Shown in pieces: positions 14,140 through 24,080 of a stretch of DNA of 32,633 nt (position 1 is the stretch's first letter; every line of letters begins with the position of its first letter). This DNA comes from an uncultured Campylobacter sp. (lineage in GTDB: Bacteria > Campylobacterota > Campylobacteria > Campylobacterales > Campylobacteraceae): the NCBI GenBank assembly GCA_937990735.1, contig CALKQT010000060.1, positions 1 through 32,633 of the forward strand, written 5' to 3'. The notes under the pieces are model-generated. The model was not told the DNA's origin and made no database searches. It saw nothing but the letters and a program-made list of their open reading frames with translations. The translations under genes and the position numbers were made by a program.

Positions 14140-15141
14140 ATGAAAACCAAGCAATTCTTTTTATATTCGATCGTCTATATCGCAATCGTCGCGATTTTGG
14201 TCTTTACGCAGCAAAGCAGTAGCTATACGATAGGGCTTTTCGGTTTTACTCTTACGCTTCCTGTGGCAGTGTGGATCGTACTGCCGTTAATTTTATATAT
14301 GATTTTAGCGATTTTTCATATCGTTTTTCACAGCTTCGCGTTTTACCGCACAAAAAGGGCGATCGCAAAGGATCTAAGTGCATACGATGCGATGAGTAAA
14401 GAGGTTTTACTGGGTCTTGATACCAATAAAGACTTTAAAACCGAGTATTTTAAAGACCCGAGCGAGCTTACTAAAATTTTATCTCCGTGGTACGATAGCA
14501 CCGGCATAGACGTCAAAAATGAGGATCTAAAAGAGGTCATAGGCGTTATCGAGAAGGTTAAAAATGGCGAAGTGGCGGATCTGCGAAAATATAAACTCCC
14601 TAAAGATAACGGACTATTTTTACAAAACGAACTCAATCGCCTCGACGCCGAGCCTGCGTATGCGTATGAAATTTTAAAAACCAAGGGAGTTTATAGCGAA
14701 AATATCACTAAAAAAGCCTATGCCGTAGCGCTTGCCAAAGGAAGCTACGATAAGATCAAGGCCTATAAAATTCCTAAAGATATAGCCGAGGTAAATATTT
14801 TAGTGGATCGCGCGGTGAATGACGCGAGCTTTGAGATCAGCAGCGAGGAACTTTTTGATCTCGTAAATAATGAAAAATTTAGCGAGCAGGATTTTATCGG
14901 CTTTGCCAAAAAGCTAAAAAATCATCTCGCTCCAGAGCAATACAAAGCCTTTTTCGAGCGGCTCAAAAACGAGAATCAAGAAGCGACCGAGGCATATCTG
15001 TACGCGCTATATGAGCTTGGCATGATCGACGAGTTTAGAGAGCAGCTAAGCCTTGCCGACGGCGACGAGTTTGAGAAGTTTAAAATTCTGCTATTTTTGC
15101 GAGACAACGGCAAAAACGTCCCTGCCTCGCTGTTATTTTAG
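14140..15141 (+). CDS. Conserved Campylobacter membrane protein (333 aa)
   Basis: Two N-terminal membrane helices (about 6-23 and 34-65, the second long) are followed by about 260 residues of soluble, charged helical sequence (LSAYDAMSKEV onwards), so the protein is probably an anchored cytoplasmic domain. The position between the DksA-like gene and dus matches Cj0124c in C. jejuni; that is recollection of gene order. It starts 3 bases after the previous stop with AGGAG overlapping it. The function is unknown. Confidence 0.85.
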   Translation: MKTKQFFLYSIVYIAIVAILVFTQQSSSYTIGLFGFTLTLPVAVWIVLPLILYMILAIFHIVFHSFAFYRTKRAIAKDLSAYDAMSKEVLLGLDTNKDFKTEYFKDPSELTKILSPWYDSTGIDVKNEDLKEVIGVIEKVKNGEVADLRKYKLPKDNGLFLQNELNRLDAEPAYAYEILKTKGVYSENITKKAYAVALAKGSYDKIKAYKIPKDIAEVNILVDRAVNDASFEISSEELFDLVNNEKFSEQDFIGFAKKLKNHLAPEQYKAFFERLKNENQEATEAYLYALYELGMIDEFREQLSLADGDEFEKFKILLFLRDNGKNVPASLLF

Positions 15142-15683
15142 CTCAGTAATTTTACGAGTTCGTTTTGTGCAAATAAAGGAAGCCACCTTTTACGCTCTTT
15201 GCGGCTATCAAACTCAGCCTGCGCGATAAATTTTAAAGTGCGGATAAAATTCTAACTCGCGCAAATTTGAAATTTCAAAATTTATCGAAAGATCAATGCG
15301 CGCAAGCGGTAAAATTTAAAAGATTTGCTTGCGTAGTGTGCGCGTAAACGGGTTTTTTGCATTTATGCGATGAAATTTAGAATTTAAACATAAAGCGCAA
15401 GACTTGCTAGCCAAATAAAGTGATGAAATTTTAAAATCCGCGCGGCGTTTTGCAAGCTGCTTGCCGGGTTCGCCGTGCAAATAAAATTTGGTGGCGATCA
15501 TCCTTGCTGCCGTTTTTGCCGCCATGAAAATTAGCTAAGCTTAAAAATAAAATTCGCGCCTAAATGCGAATACGTAGCCTATGAAATTTAAAATTTTAAA
15601 GCTCGTGGCAAAACCTGCCCCAAGCGTTGCGGCGTTAAATTTAAAGGTTTAAATTCAAACGAAATCAAAATAAGAAATTTAAA
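15142..15683. other. Intergenic spacer, 542 bp
   Basis: No gene or RNA is recognised. The spacer has many AAATTT/GAATTT words and no long hairpin that I could find. In Campylobacter the flanking genes are usually close together, so this looks like one of several expanded spacers in the window. Confidence 0.5.
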
Positions 15684-16610
15684 ATGACAAAAGATTTTTT
15701 TAAAAGAGATCCTCTATTTTTGGCGCCTTTGGCGGGCTTTTCAGATCCGCCGCTACGGGGCGTAGTGAAAAAATTTGGCTGCGACGCGACCGTAAGCGAG
15801 ATGATAAGCGCAAACGCCCTTGTTTTTGAGGGCGAAAAGACGCTAAAGATGCTCGAAAAAAACGCCGCGGAAACCCCTTTTTTCGTGCAGATCGCAGGCA
15901 GTGATGCGGAAATCATAAAAAAGGCGGTTTTGCTCATCAATAAATTTGACGGCATCGACGGCATCGATCTAAACTGCGGCTGCCCCGTCCCCAAGGTCGT
16001 AAAGCAGGGCGCCGGCTCGGCGCTGCTGCTTGATCTGCCCCGCTTGTCGCGCATGGTTGAGACTATCAAAAAGTATTCGAATAAAAAATTTACGAGCGCG
16101 AAGGTGCGGCTAGGCTTCGGCGCCGCGGATATCGAAAATATCGCGCGCGCCGTACAAAGCGCAGGAGCCGATTTTATCGCGATTCATGGCCGCACCAGAG
16201 CGGGCGGATACAGCGCGGCGGTGGATTACGGCGCGATCGCAAGAGCTAAGCGCGCGCTGCAAATCCCCGTGATCGCAAACGGCGACATAAACTCCGCCAA
16301 TGCGCTAGCGGTGCGAGATCTTAGCGGCGCAGACGCGCTGATGATCGGTCGCGCGGTAATCGGCAGGCCATGGATATTTCGCGAGATCAAAACGGGCGAG
16401 CAGGCAAGCGACGCGCTAAAAAAGGAGGTCGTGCTTTATCATTTCTCCCAAATGCTCAGCCACTACGGCGTGCGCGGCGTAGCGATATTTCGCAAGCATC
16501 TGCACGAATACTCTAAGGGGCGCGAAAACGCCGCAAGCTTTCGCGAGCAGATCAATCACGTCGCCACCGAGAGCGAAATGACTCGGCTGATCGAGGAATT
16601 TTTTAGTTAA
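15684..16610 (+). CDS. dus: tRNA-dihydrouridine synthase (308 aa)
   Basis: This is an FMN-dependent reductase that converts uridine to dihydrouridine in tRNA D loops. The TIM-barrel start is LFLAPLAGFSDPPLR. The catalytic-cysteine segment is LNCGCPVPKVVKQGAGSAL (about 94-112). KVRLGF, IHGRTRAGGYS and VIANGDINS bind substrate and flavin, and ALMIGRAVIGRPWIF is the phosphate-binding end. It is of the DusB/Dus subfamily and normal length. The ribosome-binding site is weak (TAAGAAATTTAAA). Confidence 0.94.
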   Translation: MTKDFFKRDPLFLAPLAGFSDPPLRGVVKKFGCDATVSEMISANALVFEGEKTLKMLEKNAAETPFFVQIAGSDAEIIKKAVLLINKFDGIDGIDLNCGCPVPKVVKQGAGSALLLDLPRLSRMVETIKKYSNKKFTSAKVRLGFGAADIENIARAVQSAGADFIAIHGRTRAGGYSAAVDYGAIARAKRALQIPVIANGDINSANALAVRDLSGADALMIGRAVIGRPWIFREIKTGEQASDALKKEVVLYHFSQMLSHYGVRGVAIFRKHLHEYSKGRENAASFREQINHVATESEMTRLIEEFFS

Positions 16611-16632
16611 ATTTAGAATTTTAGGAACTCTG

Positions 16633-17070
16633 ATGATTATTTTAAAAATTATAGCCTGCGCGTTTTCGATGAGTTTTTGCTTGATGAATATTTCGAGCTT
16701 GGGCGATTTTGTGGTATGGCGGATTTTTGACACGTCTAGCGTCTGGGATGACGATCCCATAGAATGGCTACAGCAGAAGTGCGTATATTTCATATTTTTG
16801 TGGATATCTTTTTGCGGGGTTTGCGCGGTGCTTGCCGTAAAGTTAAAGGATTTTGGTAAGCTCGCGGATTTTTTCGTAAATCTGTTTTTGCCGATCGTGG
16901 CGATTTGGATACTATCGCCATATTTAGGGATAATAATTGCGGCTGTTTGCATTTCGGATACAAACCTTGTTGACTTCTATTCCGCATTACTTAGCGCATT
17001 AATATCTATCGTTCTTTTTATGATTGTCGTAGCTGAGGTCCTAAAGCAGATTTATCCGCCCAAGTCCTAG
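16633..17070 (+). CDS. Small multi-span membrane protein (145 aa)
   Basis: Four hydrophobic segments are visible (about 4-20, 53-73, 80-108 and 116-138), with a short loop containing WDDDPIEWLQQKC. AGGA precedes the ATG, which is 22 bases after dus. I recognise no family. The base composition is more AT-rich than dus, so a recent or accessory origin is possible. Confidence 0.65.
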   Translation: MIILKIIACAFSMSFCLMNISSLGDFVVWRIFDTSSVWDDDPIEWLQQKCVYFIFLWISFCGVCAVLAVKLKDFGKLADFFVNLFLPIVAIWILSPYLGIIIAAVCISDTNLVDFYSALLSALISIVLFMIVVAEVLKQIYPPKS

Positions 17071-17169
17071 CGCGCGAAATTTTAAAATTTAGCGCAGAGC
17101 TTTTATCTACCGCTTACAATCACAGCTCGCGCGTTAAAAGGCGAGGGCGTTAAAATTTAAGGAGAAATT

Positions 17170-17890
17170 ATGGAAAATATCTACATCATCGGCGACGTGC
17201 ACGGCTGCTACAGATCGCTTTTGGCGTTAATAGAGCAGCTGCCGCATAAATTTGATAGCAAAATTTGCTTCGTTGGCGATCTGATCGACCGAGGTCCTGC
17301 GAGCGCGGATGTGGTTGAATTTGTGCGCGTCCGCGGATATGACGCGGTGATGGGCAATCACGAAAAGCGCTTTGTAAGCAACGCAAAAACTGCACTAAGG
17401 TGTGCAAAGACGGGCAAATTTACGAGCTCAAATGACCTCTACGCATTTTTTAGCCTGGACGAAAGCTGGCTATTTAATAATGGTGGTGAAGCGACGCTAG
17501 CGTCGTATTATCGTCACGGAGGCGTGAAGCAATGCAAGGAGCATCTGCGGTTTGTCTCGCGGCTGCCGATTTACTTGGAGTATGATTTGCGTGATGAAAG
17601 CGGTCGCGCGCTCGTCGTATCGCACTCCGCAGTGGGTCGCGCGTGGGGGATCAGACACGATGCAGAGCGCGCGAAAAGCTTCGTAGCTCACGTGCTAAGC
17701 GGGCGCGGAGACGATAGTGCGAATGATGGAATACGGGCACACGCCAGTAAAAAAGCCCGTCATTACGGAATTTAGCGCAAATATCGATCTGGGCTGCGTT
17801 TATAAAAATTATTGGGGCGAGAAGGCGAGGCTTTGCGCGCTGGAGTTTCCCTCAAAGAAAATTTTTACGCAGGAGTGCATAGATTTTTGA
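17170..17890 (+). pseudogene. Serine/threonine-type metallophosphatase interrupted by a frameshift
   Basis: The first frame (17170-17775, 201 codons) carries the calcineurin-type metal motifs GDVHG (8-12), GDLIDRG (36-42) and GNHE (62-65), then VVSHSAVGRAWG. It then runs into a non-homologous tail ending ARHYGI. The missing last motif is in the +1 frame from about 17702: MEYGHTPVKKP, NIDLGCVYK, LCALEFPSKKIF and a stop at 17888-17890. Joining the frames somewhere between 17699 and 17731 restores a full-length PrpA-like phosphatase. An upstream TAA in the second frame at 17696 limits where the shift can be. As sequenced it lacks the final metal-binding histidine. A sequencing error or programmed slip is also possible. 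The ribosome-binding site AAGGAG is intact. Confidence 0.75.
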
Positions 17891-18010
17891 GTTTGTATCG
17901 GGATAGCGCGGATTAAAATTTAAATTTAAGCGGGCTGTCTGAAGACGAAATTTTAGAATTTAAAGGCGTGCTCTTGCAGCGTCCGTCGCGCAGTCAGGTC
18001 GCATGAAATT

Positions 18011-18841
18011 TTAAATAATATCCCTTAGCTTACGCGCTTCATACATCCACGCCTCAAGCTCATCCCAGCGCTCGTCACGAATCATCCCCACGCAAAGATC
18101 CAGTTCGTTTTTAAAAGCGTCGATCGCGCCTAGGAGGTTTGTGCGGTTTTGCTTGAAAATATCGACCCACATCTGCGGCGAGCTTTTGGCGATACGACTC
18201 ATGCCCGAGAAGCTGCCGCCTGCGAGATTTATGATGTTGCGGCGATTTTCCTCTTTTAGTACGCTATTTACGAGCGAGTAGCTGATCGCGTGGGGCAGGT
18301 GCGAGATGAGCGCCACGTGGTGATCGTGGCTTTTTGCGTCCATAAATACGATCTTCATCCCCGCGAACGAAAAAATTTCGACCGCTCGTTTGATATGCAC
18401 TTCATCCGCGCCGTGATCGTCGCATATGACGACTACCGCGCCGTTTAAAAGCTCTTTAAATGCCGCTTGCGGGCCGGAGTTTTCGGTACCAGCCATCGGG
18501 TGAGCTGCGATGAAATTTCGTCTGATCTGCGGCGGGCAGTTTTGCAAAATTTTAAATTTCGTACTTCCTAGATCGATGATTGTCGTTTCACTTCTGCAGT
18601 CGTTTAGTTTTTGCAACGTCTCAATAATTGCCTCCACGGGGATTGCGAGAAAGATCGCGTCACAGCTTTGCTTCATCTGTTCCAGGCTTAAAATTTCATG
18701 CACGAGCCCGAGTCGCAGAGCTTCTTTTTCGTTTTCGCGGCTGATGTCGCAGCCGTAGACGGCGCTAATTATTTTGGTGCTTTTTAGACATAGCCCAAGA
18801 GAGCCGCCGATGAGACCCAGACCGATAATTCCTATCTTCAT
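18011..18841 (-). CDS. tyrA: Prephenate dehydrogenase (276 aa)
   Basis: It oxidatively decarboxylates prephenate to 4-hydroxyphenylpyruvate in tyrosine synthesis. The NAD motif is GLGLIGGSLG (6-15). DLGSTK, AAHPMAGTENSGP (substrate binding) and SHLPHAISYSLV (catalytic His region) follow. The frame is open 8 codons further up, but the ATG at 18841 directly precedes the family N-terminus MKIGIIG and has AAAGGA at the right distance. No chorismate mutase domain or ACT domain is present. It is divergent from bamA. Confidence 0.95.
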   Translation of the reverse strand: MKIGIIGLGLIGGSLGLCLKSTKIISAVYGCDISRENEKEALRLGLVHEILSLEQMKQSCDAIFLAIPVEAIIETLQKLNDCRSETTIIDLGSTKFKILQNCPPQIRRNFIAAHPMAGTENSGPQAAFKELLNGAVVVICDDHGADEVHIKRAVEIFSFAGMKIVFMDAKSHDHHVALISHLPHAISYSLVNSVLKEENRRNIINLAGGSFSGMSRIAKSSPQMWVDIFKQNRTNLLGAIDAFKNELDLCVGMIRDERWDELEAWMYEARKLRDII

Positions 18842-18883
18842 AAAATTCCTTTTTGATATATGCAAGTTTTAATTTTAATGTGG

Positions 18884-18889
18884 TATTAT
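18884..18889 (+). promoter_or_regulatory. -10 box (TATTAT) of bamA
   Basis: AATGTGGTATTATACGC; TGG precedes the hexamer, an extended -10-like context, and the hexamer ends 33 bases before the ATG of bamA. Confidence 0.45.
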
Positions 18890-18922
18890 ACGCAAATTAT
18901 TTTCGTTTTTAGGTAAAATTTT

Positions 18923-21178
18923 ATGAAAAAAAGCGTTTTTTTACTCTTAGTAGGCGGGATTTCCGTGGCGTGCGCCGCACAGATCAAATCCATTAAATTT
19001 GAAGGGCTAAGGCATCTTTCTCCACAGGTCGCACAGCAAATTTCGGGGCTTAAAGTAGGCGATGAGCTTAACGGCGAAAACACCAATGCTGCGATTTCAA
19101 AGCTATTTGAGCAGGGCTATTTCAGCGATGTTTATATTAGTGAACAAGGCGGCGCGGTCACTATCAATATAACCGAAAAGCCGACTATCGCTAAGGTCGA
19201 GATCAAAAACGTAGTTACCAATGATCGCGATAAGATAAATGAGCTCATCGGCTTGCGTCCGGGTCAGGTTTACGATGAGGTGGCTGCTAAAAAAGCGGAG
19301 ACCCGCATCAAGCAATACTACGAAGTCAAGGGCTTTTTCGACACCGTGGTGGAATTTTATCCAAAGCCGATAAACGACGATAAATCGGTCATCTTGCTAA
19401 CGATTGAGGTAAATCGCGGCGAAAATATCATCATCGATAAGGTAAATTTAGTAGGCGCGGACAAGCTAGACTATGATGATATAGAGCCATCCGTCGCCAA
19501 TAAAGAACGCGAGATGCTGGGCTGGATGTGGGGCTTTAACGATGGTAAGGTAAAAACCGCCGAGCTTCCTAACGACGCAAATAGAATTCAAGAAGAATAT
19601 TATAAAAAAGGCTACTTAGACGCGCAGGTTTCGGCGCCGCTACTTAATGCCGATATGGATAATTACACTGCTGATCTTACCTACTACATCAGCGAGGGCG
19701 AGCAATACACCGTAAGCTCCGTAGATATCGAGTATCCTGCAGATATAATCAAGCTTGATAAAGAAAAAGTTTTGGATGATTTCAAGCTTCAAAAGGGCGA
19801 TACGATGAATTCTGAGCGTTTGCGCCGCGATATGAATACGCTAGAGACTTTAGTCGCGGATCAGGGATACGCCTATGTGCGCATCGTGCCTAAGACTAAG
19901 CAGGACAAAGAAGCTCGCACAGTCGCTATCACGTATCAAGTCATCCCGGAGGATAAAGTCTATATTAGAAACGTAACGATTTCGGGTAACGATAAGACCG
20001 AGGATAAGGTCATCCGTCGCGAGATGTATCTGACCGAGGGAAATTTATATAGCAAAACCGACTACAACGATTCGTTAAATTCTTTAAAACGCACGGGGTA
20101 TTTCGATGAGGTGGAGATTAAAGAAAACCGCGTTTCTAACGATCAGATCGATCTTGAAGTCGCAGTCAAAGAAGCTCCTACAGGCTCTATCACGGGTGGT
20201 ATCGGATATGGCAGTGAGGATGGAATTTTACTTAGCGGCGGTATCAGCGATCGTAACGTATTTGGCACCGGTCTTCACGGCGCGTTCTCGGTTGAAAAGA
20301 GCGACGATCAGCTAAGCGGACGCTTGAGCTTAACCAATCCTAGAGTGTTTGATTCTGAGTATAGCTTGGGCGGATCGATCTTTGCCAACGATTACGACTG
20401 GGACGATTACGATGAGAAATCTTACGGATTTTCAATTACGGGCGGTCGCAAGATCGGGCGCAATACCGACGTAAGCCTTACATATTATCTCGAAAAAAGC
20501 GAGATTAAGGGCTTAAACGAATATTACGCCAAAGCAGGCTATCTGGATGGTAAGAATTTAAAAAGCTCTATTATCCCGTCTATTACATACAACAGCACCG
20601 ATGATTATTACTTGCCAAGAAGCGGTATGATCGCAAGTGCTAGCTTAGAATACGCGGGTCTTGGCGGCGATATGGACTACACCAAGGCGCGAGGGTCGTT
20701 TAACTACTACTTTGGCTTGCGAGATTATATCGATCACGACATTATCTTTAGATACAAAGCTGCAACGGGCTATATGTGGGAAGGTAATAAAAAGATCCCG
20801 ATCAACGAAAAGCTGTTCCTAGGCGGAATGAAAAGTATTAGAGGCTACGAAGGTCGCAGTATCCCGAAAAAAGAGATCTGCTTAAACTCAAATAATTGCC
20901 GCTATATCGAGACGGGCGGTATGCAGAGCTTCAATAACTCCTTTGAGCTAAGCTTTCCGGTAGTTGATAGGCTTAAAATGCGCTTTGTAACGTTTTTTGA
21001 CTACGGAATGATCGGCGATCATGACTGGAATGAGGAGGAGCGCTACAGCACGGGTGCCGGTATCGAGTGGATGACGCCGATGGGGCCTTTGCAGTTATAC
21101 TTCGTTAAGCCGCTTAATAAAAAACCGCACGACGATACAAATAGCTTCGAATTTAGCATCGGCGCTAGATTTAATTAA
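18923..21178 (+). CDS. bamA: Outer-membrane protein assembly factor BamA (751 aa)
   Basis: BamA is the Omp85 core of the BAM complex and folds beta-barrel proteins into the outer membrane. A signal peptide is present at residues 1-19 (hydrophobic FLLLVGGISVACA, then AQ). Five POTRA-like repeats cover about 20-420 (for example IKSIKFEGLRHL, IDKVNLVGADKL, IRNVTISGNDKT). The barrel includes the L6 motif SIRGYEGR at about 638-645 and ends with the aromatic signature FEFSIGARFN. The length is normal. A nested hairpin follows. It is essential in other Gram-negatives. Confidence 0.96.
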   Translation: MKKSVFLLLVGGISVACAAQIKSIKFEGLRHLSPQVAQQISGLKVGDELNGENTNAAISKLFEQGYFSDVYISEQGGAVTINITEKPTIAKVEIKNVVTNDRDKINELIGLRPGQVYDEVAAKKAETRIKQYYEVKGFFDTVVEFYPKPINDDKSVILLTIEVNRGENIIIDKVNLVGADKLDYDDIEPSVANKEREMLGWMWGFNDGKVKTAELPNDANRIQEEYYKKGYLDAQVSAPLLNADMDNYTADLTYYISEGEQYTVSSVDIEYPADIIKLDKEKVLDDFKLQKGDTMNSERLRRDMNTLETLVADQGYAYVRIVPKTKQDKEARTVAITYQVIPEDKVYIRNVTISGNDKTEDKVIRREMYLTEGNLYSKTDYNDSLNSLKRTGYFDEVEIKENRVSNDQIDLEVAVKEAPTGSITGGIGYGSEDGILLSGGISDRNVFGTGLHGAFSVEKSDDQLSGRLSLTNPRVFDSEYSLGGSIFANDYDWDDYDEKSYGFSITGGRKIGRNTDVSLTYYLEKSEIKGLNEYYAKAGYLDGKNLKSSIIPSITYNSTDDYYLPRSGMIASASLEYAGLGGDMDYTKARGSFNYYFGLRDYIDHDIIFRYKAATGYMWEGNKKIPINEKLFLGGMKSIRGYEGRSIPKKEICLNSNNCRYIETGGMQSFNNSFELSFPVVDRLKMRFVTFFDYGMIGDHDWNEEERYSTGAGIEWMTPMGPLQLYFVKPLNKKPHDDTNSFEFSIGARFN

Positions 21179-21185
21179 ACGCGGC

Positions 21186-21253
21186 AATTGCGAACATTAA
21201 GGCGTGTGTAGAATTTTCACCGCACGCCTTAAAATTTAATAACGCTCGCAATT
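21186..21253 (+). terminator. Nested hairpin after bamA
   Basis: The inner stem is TTAAGGCGTG (21197-21206) with CACGCCTTAA (21223-21232); the outer stem is AATTGCGA (21186-21193) with TCGCAATT (21246-21253). The inner stem is followed by AAATTTAATAA rather than a clean T run, so it may terminate weakly or protect the 3' end. Confidence 0.5.
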
Positions 21254-21741
21254 CTGACTTTTCTTGTCGCGCTAATTTGGCAATTAAACTATTTTAGGCG
21301 GTTTGAGCTAAATTTTAATTGGAATTCCGCTCGGCTTAGGATAAAATTTGAACGCATAGCTTACTTGGGACTTTTTAAAGTTTTAGTTATCAAGATAGTT
21401 TAAAATTCCATTCGTATGGCAAAATTTTAAGTACAAGAGTTCTAAAAAAATCAATGCAAGCAATTAGCATAATTTAAAGAAATTCTAATATTGAAATTTT
21501 AAAGATTACGATATAGACGATAAACGTCGCTTTGTCGCGTGCGGAATTTCACTGCATAGGATCTAGCGCGCCACTGAATTTTAAAGCTCATAAATTTTTG
21601 AGATTCTAAAATTGCTAGAATTTAAAATTTTAAATCGCCTCGTAAATCGCTAAACATTTGCGTTAAATTTTGCCTCGCTTTACCGATAATTTAAGTTAAG
21701 CTTGTAAAATCGCGCTCTAAAATCATATCAAAGGCTCTTTT
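21254..21741. other. Intergenic spacer between bamA and the M23 peptidase gene
   Basis: The spacer is AT-rich with many AAATTT/GAATTC-type words, and I see no gene or RNA. The promoter of the downstream gene must lie here, but no convincing TATAAT was found near the start. Confidence 0.45.
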
Positions 21742-23121
21742 ATGCGTAGAAATGGCAATGGAACGAAGCTTAAAATTTTAATATTTCTTATTATAATATG
21801 CGCTTTGGTTTATGGAATTTTTAGAATTTTCACCTCGCCGAAATTTGAAAAAAATCCTCCGCAAATTGCGTTGGAAAATGAAATTTATTGGAATTTAACC
21901 TCGCCTTTAAAGATTAAAATTTTAGACGATACCGGCATTAAGCTCGTTCGCGTTAATTTAAACGACGGAGCCAGCACGATACCGCTACTAAATGAGGAGC
22001 TGAACGTTCCGCAAACGACGCTAGAGCTTGCCGTGCAATTTCCTAAAAATTTGATGCTTAATAAAGATAAAAACTACAAGCTCGAGGTTTTTGCGAGCGA
22101 TATTAGCTCGTGGAATTTTGCGCAAGGAAATAAGAGCGTAAAAACAGCAAATATAATAATAGACGACAAAAAGCCCGTCATAAATATCATCAATCAATCC
22201 TATAAAATCACTAAAGGCGGTAGCGCCGTGGTTGTATTTTCGGCAAAAGACGAGCGCCTAAGCGAAGTCTATGTCAAAACCAACTATGGCAAAATTTTTA
22301 AAGCGATTCCTTTTGTAAAAGAGGGTTATTATGCATCTCTCGTAGCGTGGCCTGCAAATTTAGAGGAATTTCGCGCAGAAGCGGTCGCCACTGATCGTGC
22401 AGGCAACGAAAGCATTTCGCAGATCAAATATTTTTATCAGGACAAAAAATATAAAGTCTCTACTATCAAGCTAAATCCGGGTTTCATTAACGGCAAAGTA
22501 AGTGATCTGGCTAGCCAATATGCGCAGAATTTTAACTCAATGAGCGATCTGGAAAAATTTAAATTCGTAAATGAAACTTTGCGTAAGAAAAACGGAGATG
22601 ATCTGCACGCTGCTACTAGCGCGGTGCACGAGGATAAAATAAATGGATTTGAGCTAAAGCCTTTTTATCCGCTTGCTAAAGGCGCAGCGGTAGCAAGCTT
22701 TGCCGATCATCGGATATTTTTTATGAACGACGAACAAGTAAGCGAGTCATGGCATATGGGGCTCGATCTAGCAAGCGTCGCAAACGCCGATATCAAAGAG
22801 AGCAACTATGGCAAGGTAGTTTTTGCGCAGGAAAATGGAATTTTCGGATTAAATTTAGGAATTTACTACGGCTTTGGATTATACGGCATATACGGACACT
22901 GCTCGGCAACGCAGTTAAGTGTGGGCAGCGATGTAAAGCCGGGCGACATTCTAGCACAGACGGGCTCAAGCGGCTTTGCTTTCGGAGATCATCTGCATTT
23001 TGGCATCGTAGTTCAGGGTGTGGACGTAAGACCCGAGGAGTGGATGGATCCTAAGTGGATGAAAGATAACATTACCGATGTCTTAGAATCGTCCAAAAAA
23101 GTAATAGAAAAAGGTAAGTAA
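21742..23121 (+). CDS. M23 family zinc metallopeptidase, probable peptidoglycan endopeptidase (459 aa)
   Basis: The protein has an N-terminal signal anchor (about 9-28, LKILIFLIIICALVYGIF). A long periplasmic region of beta-type sequence follows. The LytM/M23 domain is at about 320-440 with HMGLD (HxxxD zinc ligands, about 338), YGHCS and HLHFGIVV (HxH). All three ligand motifs are intact, so it is likely active. Gene order matches Cj0131 of C. jejuni, next to lpxC. Enzymes of this type trim cross-links and influence cell shape; the exact bond cut is not readable here. Confidence 0.92.
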   Translation: MRRNGNGTKLKILIFLIIICALVYGIFRIFTSPKFEKNPPQIALENEIYWNLTSPLKIKILDDTGIKLVRVNLNDGASTIPLLNEELNVPQTTLELAVQFPKNLMLNKDKNYKLEVFASDISSWNFAQGNKSVKTANIIIDDKKPVINIINQSYKITKGGSAVVVFSAKDERLSEVYVKTNYGKIFKAIPFVKEGYYASLVAWPANLEEFRAEAVATDRAGNESISQIKYFYQDKKYKVSTIKLNPGFINGKVSDLASQYAQNFNSMSDLEKFKFVNETLRKKNGDDLHAATSAVHEDKINGFELKPFYPLAKGAAVASFADHRIFFMNDEQVSESWHMGLDLASVANADIKESNYGKVVFAQENGIFGLNLGIYYGFGLYGIYGHCSATQLSVGSDVKPGDILAQTGSSGFAFGDHLHFGIVVQGVDVRPEEWMDPKWMKDNITDVLESSKKVIEKGK

Positions 23122-23137
23122 ATTTTAAAATTTTCGC

Positions 23138-23143
23138 TATAAT
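23138..23143 (+). promoter_or_regulatory. -10 box TATAAT of lpxC
   Basis: TTTTCGCTATAATGCGCGG, 28 bases before the lpxC ATG, preceded by an AT-rich AAATTTTAAAATTTT stretch. Confidence 0.6.
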
Positions 23144-23171
23144 GCGCGGGTTAATGAAAACGAGGATAGAA

Positions 23172-24056
23172 ATGAGACAGACAACGATAGCTAAGAAAGT
23201 CCATAACGTCGGCATCGGGCTGCATAAAGGTGAGCCTATCAGACTTACGTTAGAGCCTTTAGAGGCGGGCAGTGGAATCGTATTTTATAGAAGTGATCTT
23301 GGCATTAGTTTTAAAGCCGAGCCGAAAAACGTCATAAATACGCAGATGGCAACCGTCGTAGGAAATGAGAAGGGCTATATATCAACAATAGAGCATCTAA
23401 TGAGCGCCATTAATGCCTATGGTATCGATAATATCCGTATTATCGTCGATGCTAATGAAATTCCCGTAATGGACGGAAGTTCCGCGAGCTTTTGTATGCT
23501 TTTAGACGAAGCGGGGGTAAGAGAGCTTGACGCGAATAAAAAAGCTCTCATCATCAAGCGTGCCGTGGAGATTCGCGAGGGAGATAAGCTCGTGCGGCTG
23601 AGCCCTAGCAAGAGTCCGAAATTTGATTATACAATTAAATTTAGCCATCCGCTCATTGGCACTCAGCACCATGTTTTTGAATTTAGCAAGAAATCTTATC
23701 TTAAAGAAATTTCGCGCGCACGCACGTTTGGATTTTTAAAAGACGTGCAAGCGCTTCGCTCCATGGGGTTAGCTCTAGGCGGCAGCTTAGAAAACGCCGT
23801 CGTAATCGATGAGAATAAAATTTTAAATCCCGAGGGCTTGCGCTTTGAAAACGAGTTCGTTCGTCATAAAATTTTAGATGCGATCGGCGATCTTGCGCTC
23901 GTGGGCGCTCCGATTTTGGGCGATTATACGGCGTTTGCGGGAAGCCACGATCTAAATCATAAGCTCACTTTGGCAGTTCTTGCCGACGCTAAAAATTTCG
24001 AGCTAGTAGATCTTACCGCCGAGGTTGTGCGCGAATATCAAAAAGTCTTTGCTTAA
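23172..24056 (+). CDS. lpxC: UDP-3-O-acyl-N-acetylglucosamine deacetylase (294 aa)
   Basis: It is a zinc enzyme of the committed step of lipid A synthesis. I chose the ATG at 23172 (MRQTTIAKKV) over an in-frame ATG ten codons upstream: it has GAGG at the right spacing, lies downstream of the -10 box and gives the length I know for Campylobacter LpxC. Motifs: GIGLHKGEP near the N-terminus, IEHLMSAI (zinc His, about 75), MDGSSASF (about 99-106), and RHKILDAIGDL (His and Asp ligands, about 232-242). It ends at 24056, just before tsaB. Confidence 0.96.
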   Translation: MRQTTIAKKVHNVGIGLHKGEPIRLTLEPLEAGSGIVFYRSDLGISFKAEPKNVINTQMATVVGNEKGYISTIEHLMSAINAYGIDNIRIIVDANEIPVMDGSSASFCMLLDEAGVRELDANKKALIIKRAVEIREGDKLVRLSPSKSPKFDYTIKFSHPLIGTQHHVFEFSKKSYLKEISRARTFGFLKDVQALRSMGLALGGSLENAVVIDENKILNPEGLRFENEFVRHKILDAIGDLALVGAPILGDYTAFAGSHDLNHKLTLAVLADAKNFELVDLTAEVVREYQKVFA

Positions 24057-24080
24057 GGCTGCAAAATCAAAGAGGTTGAA

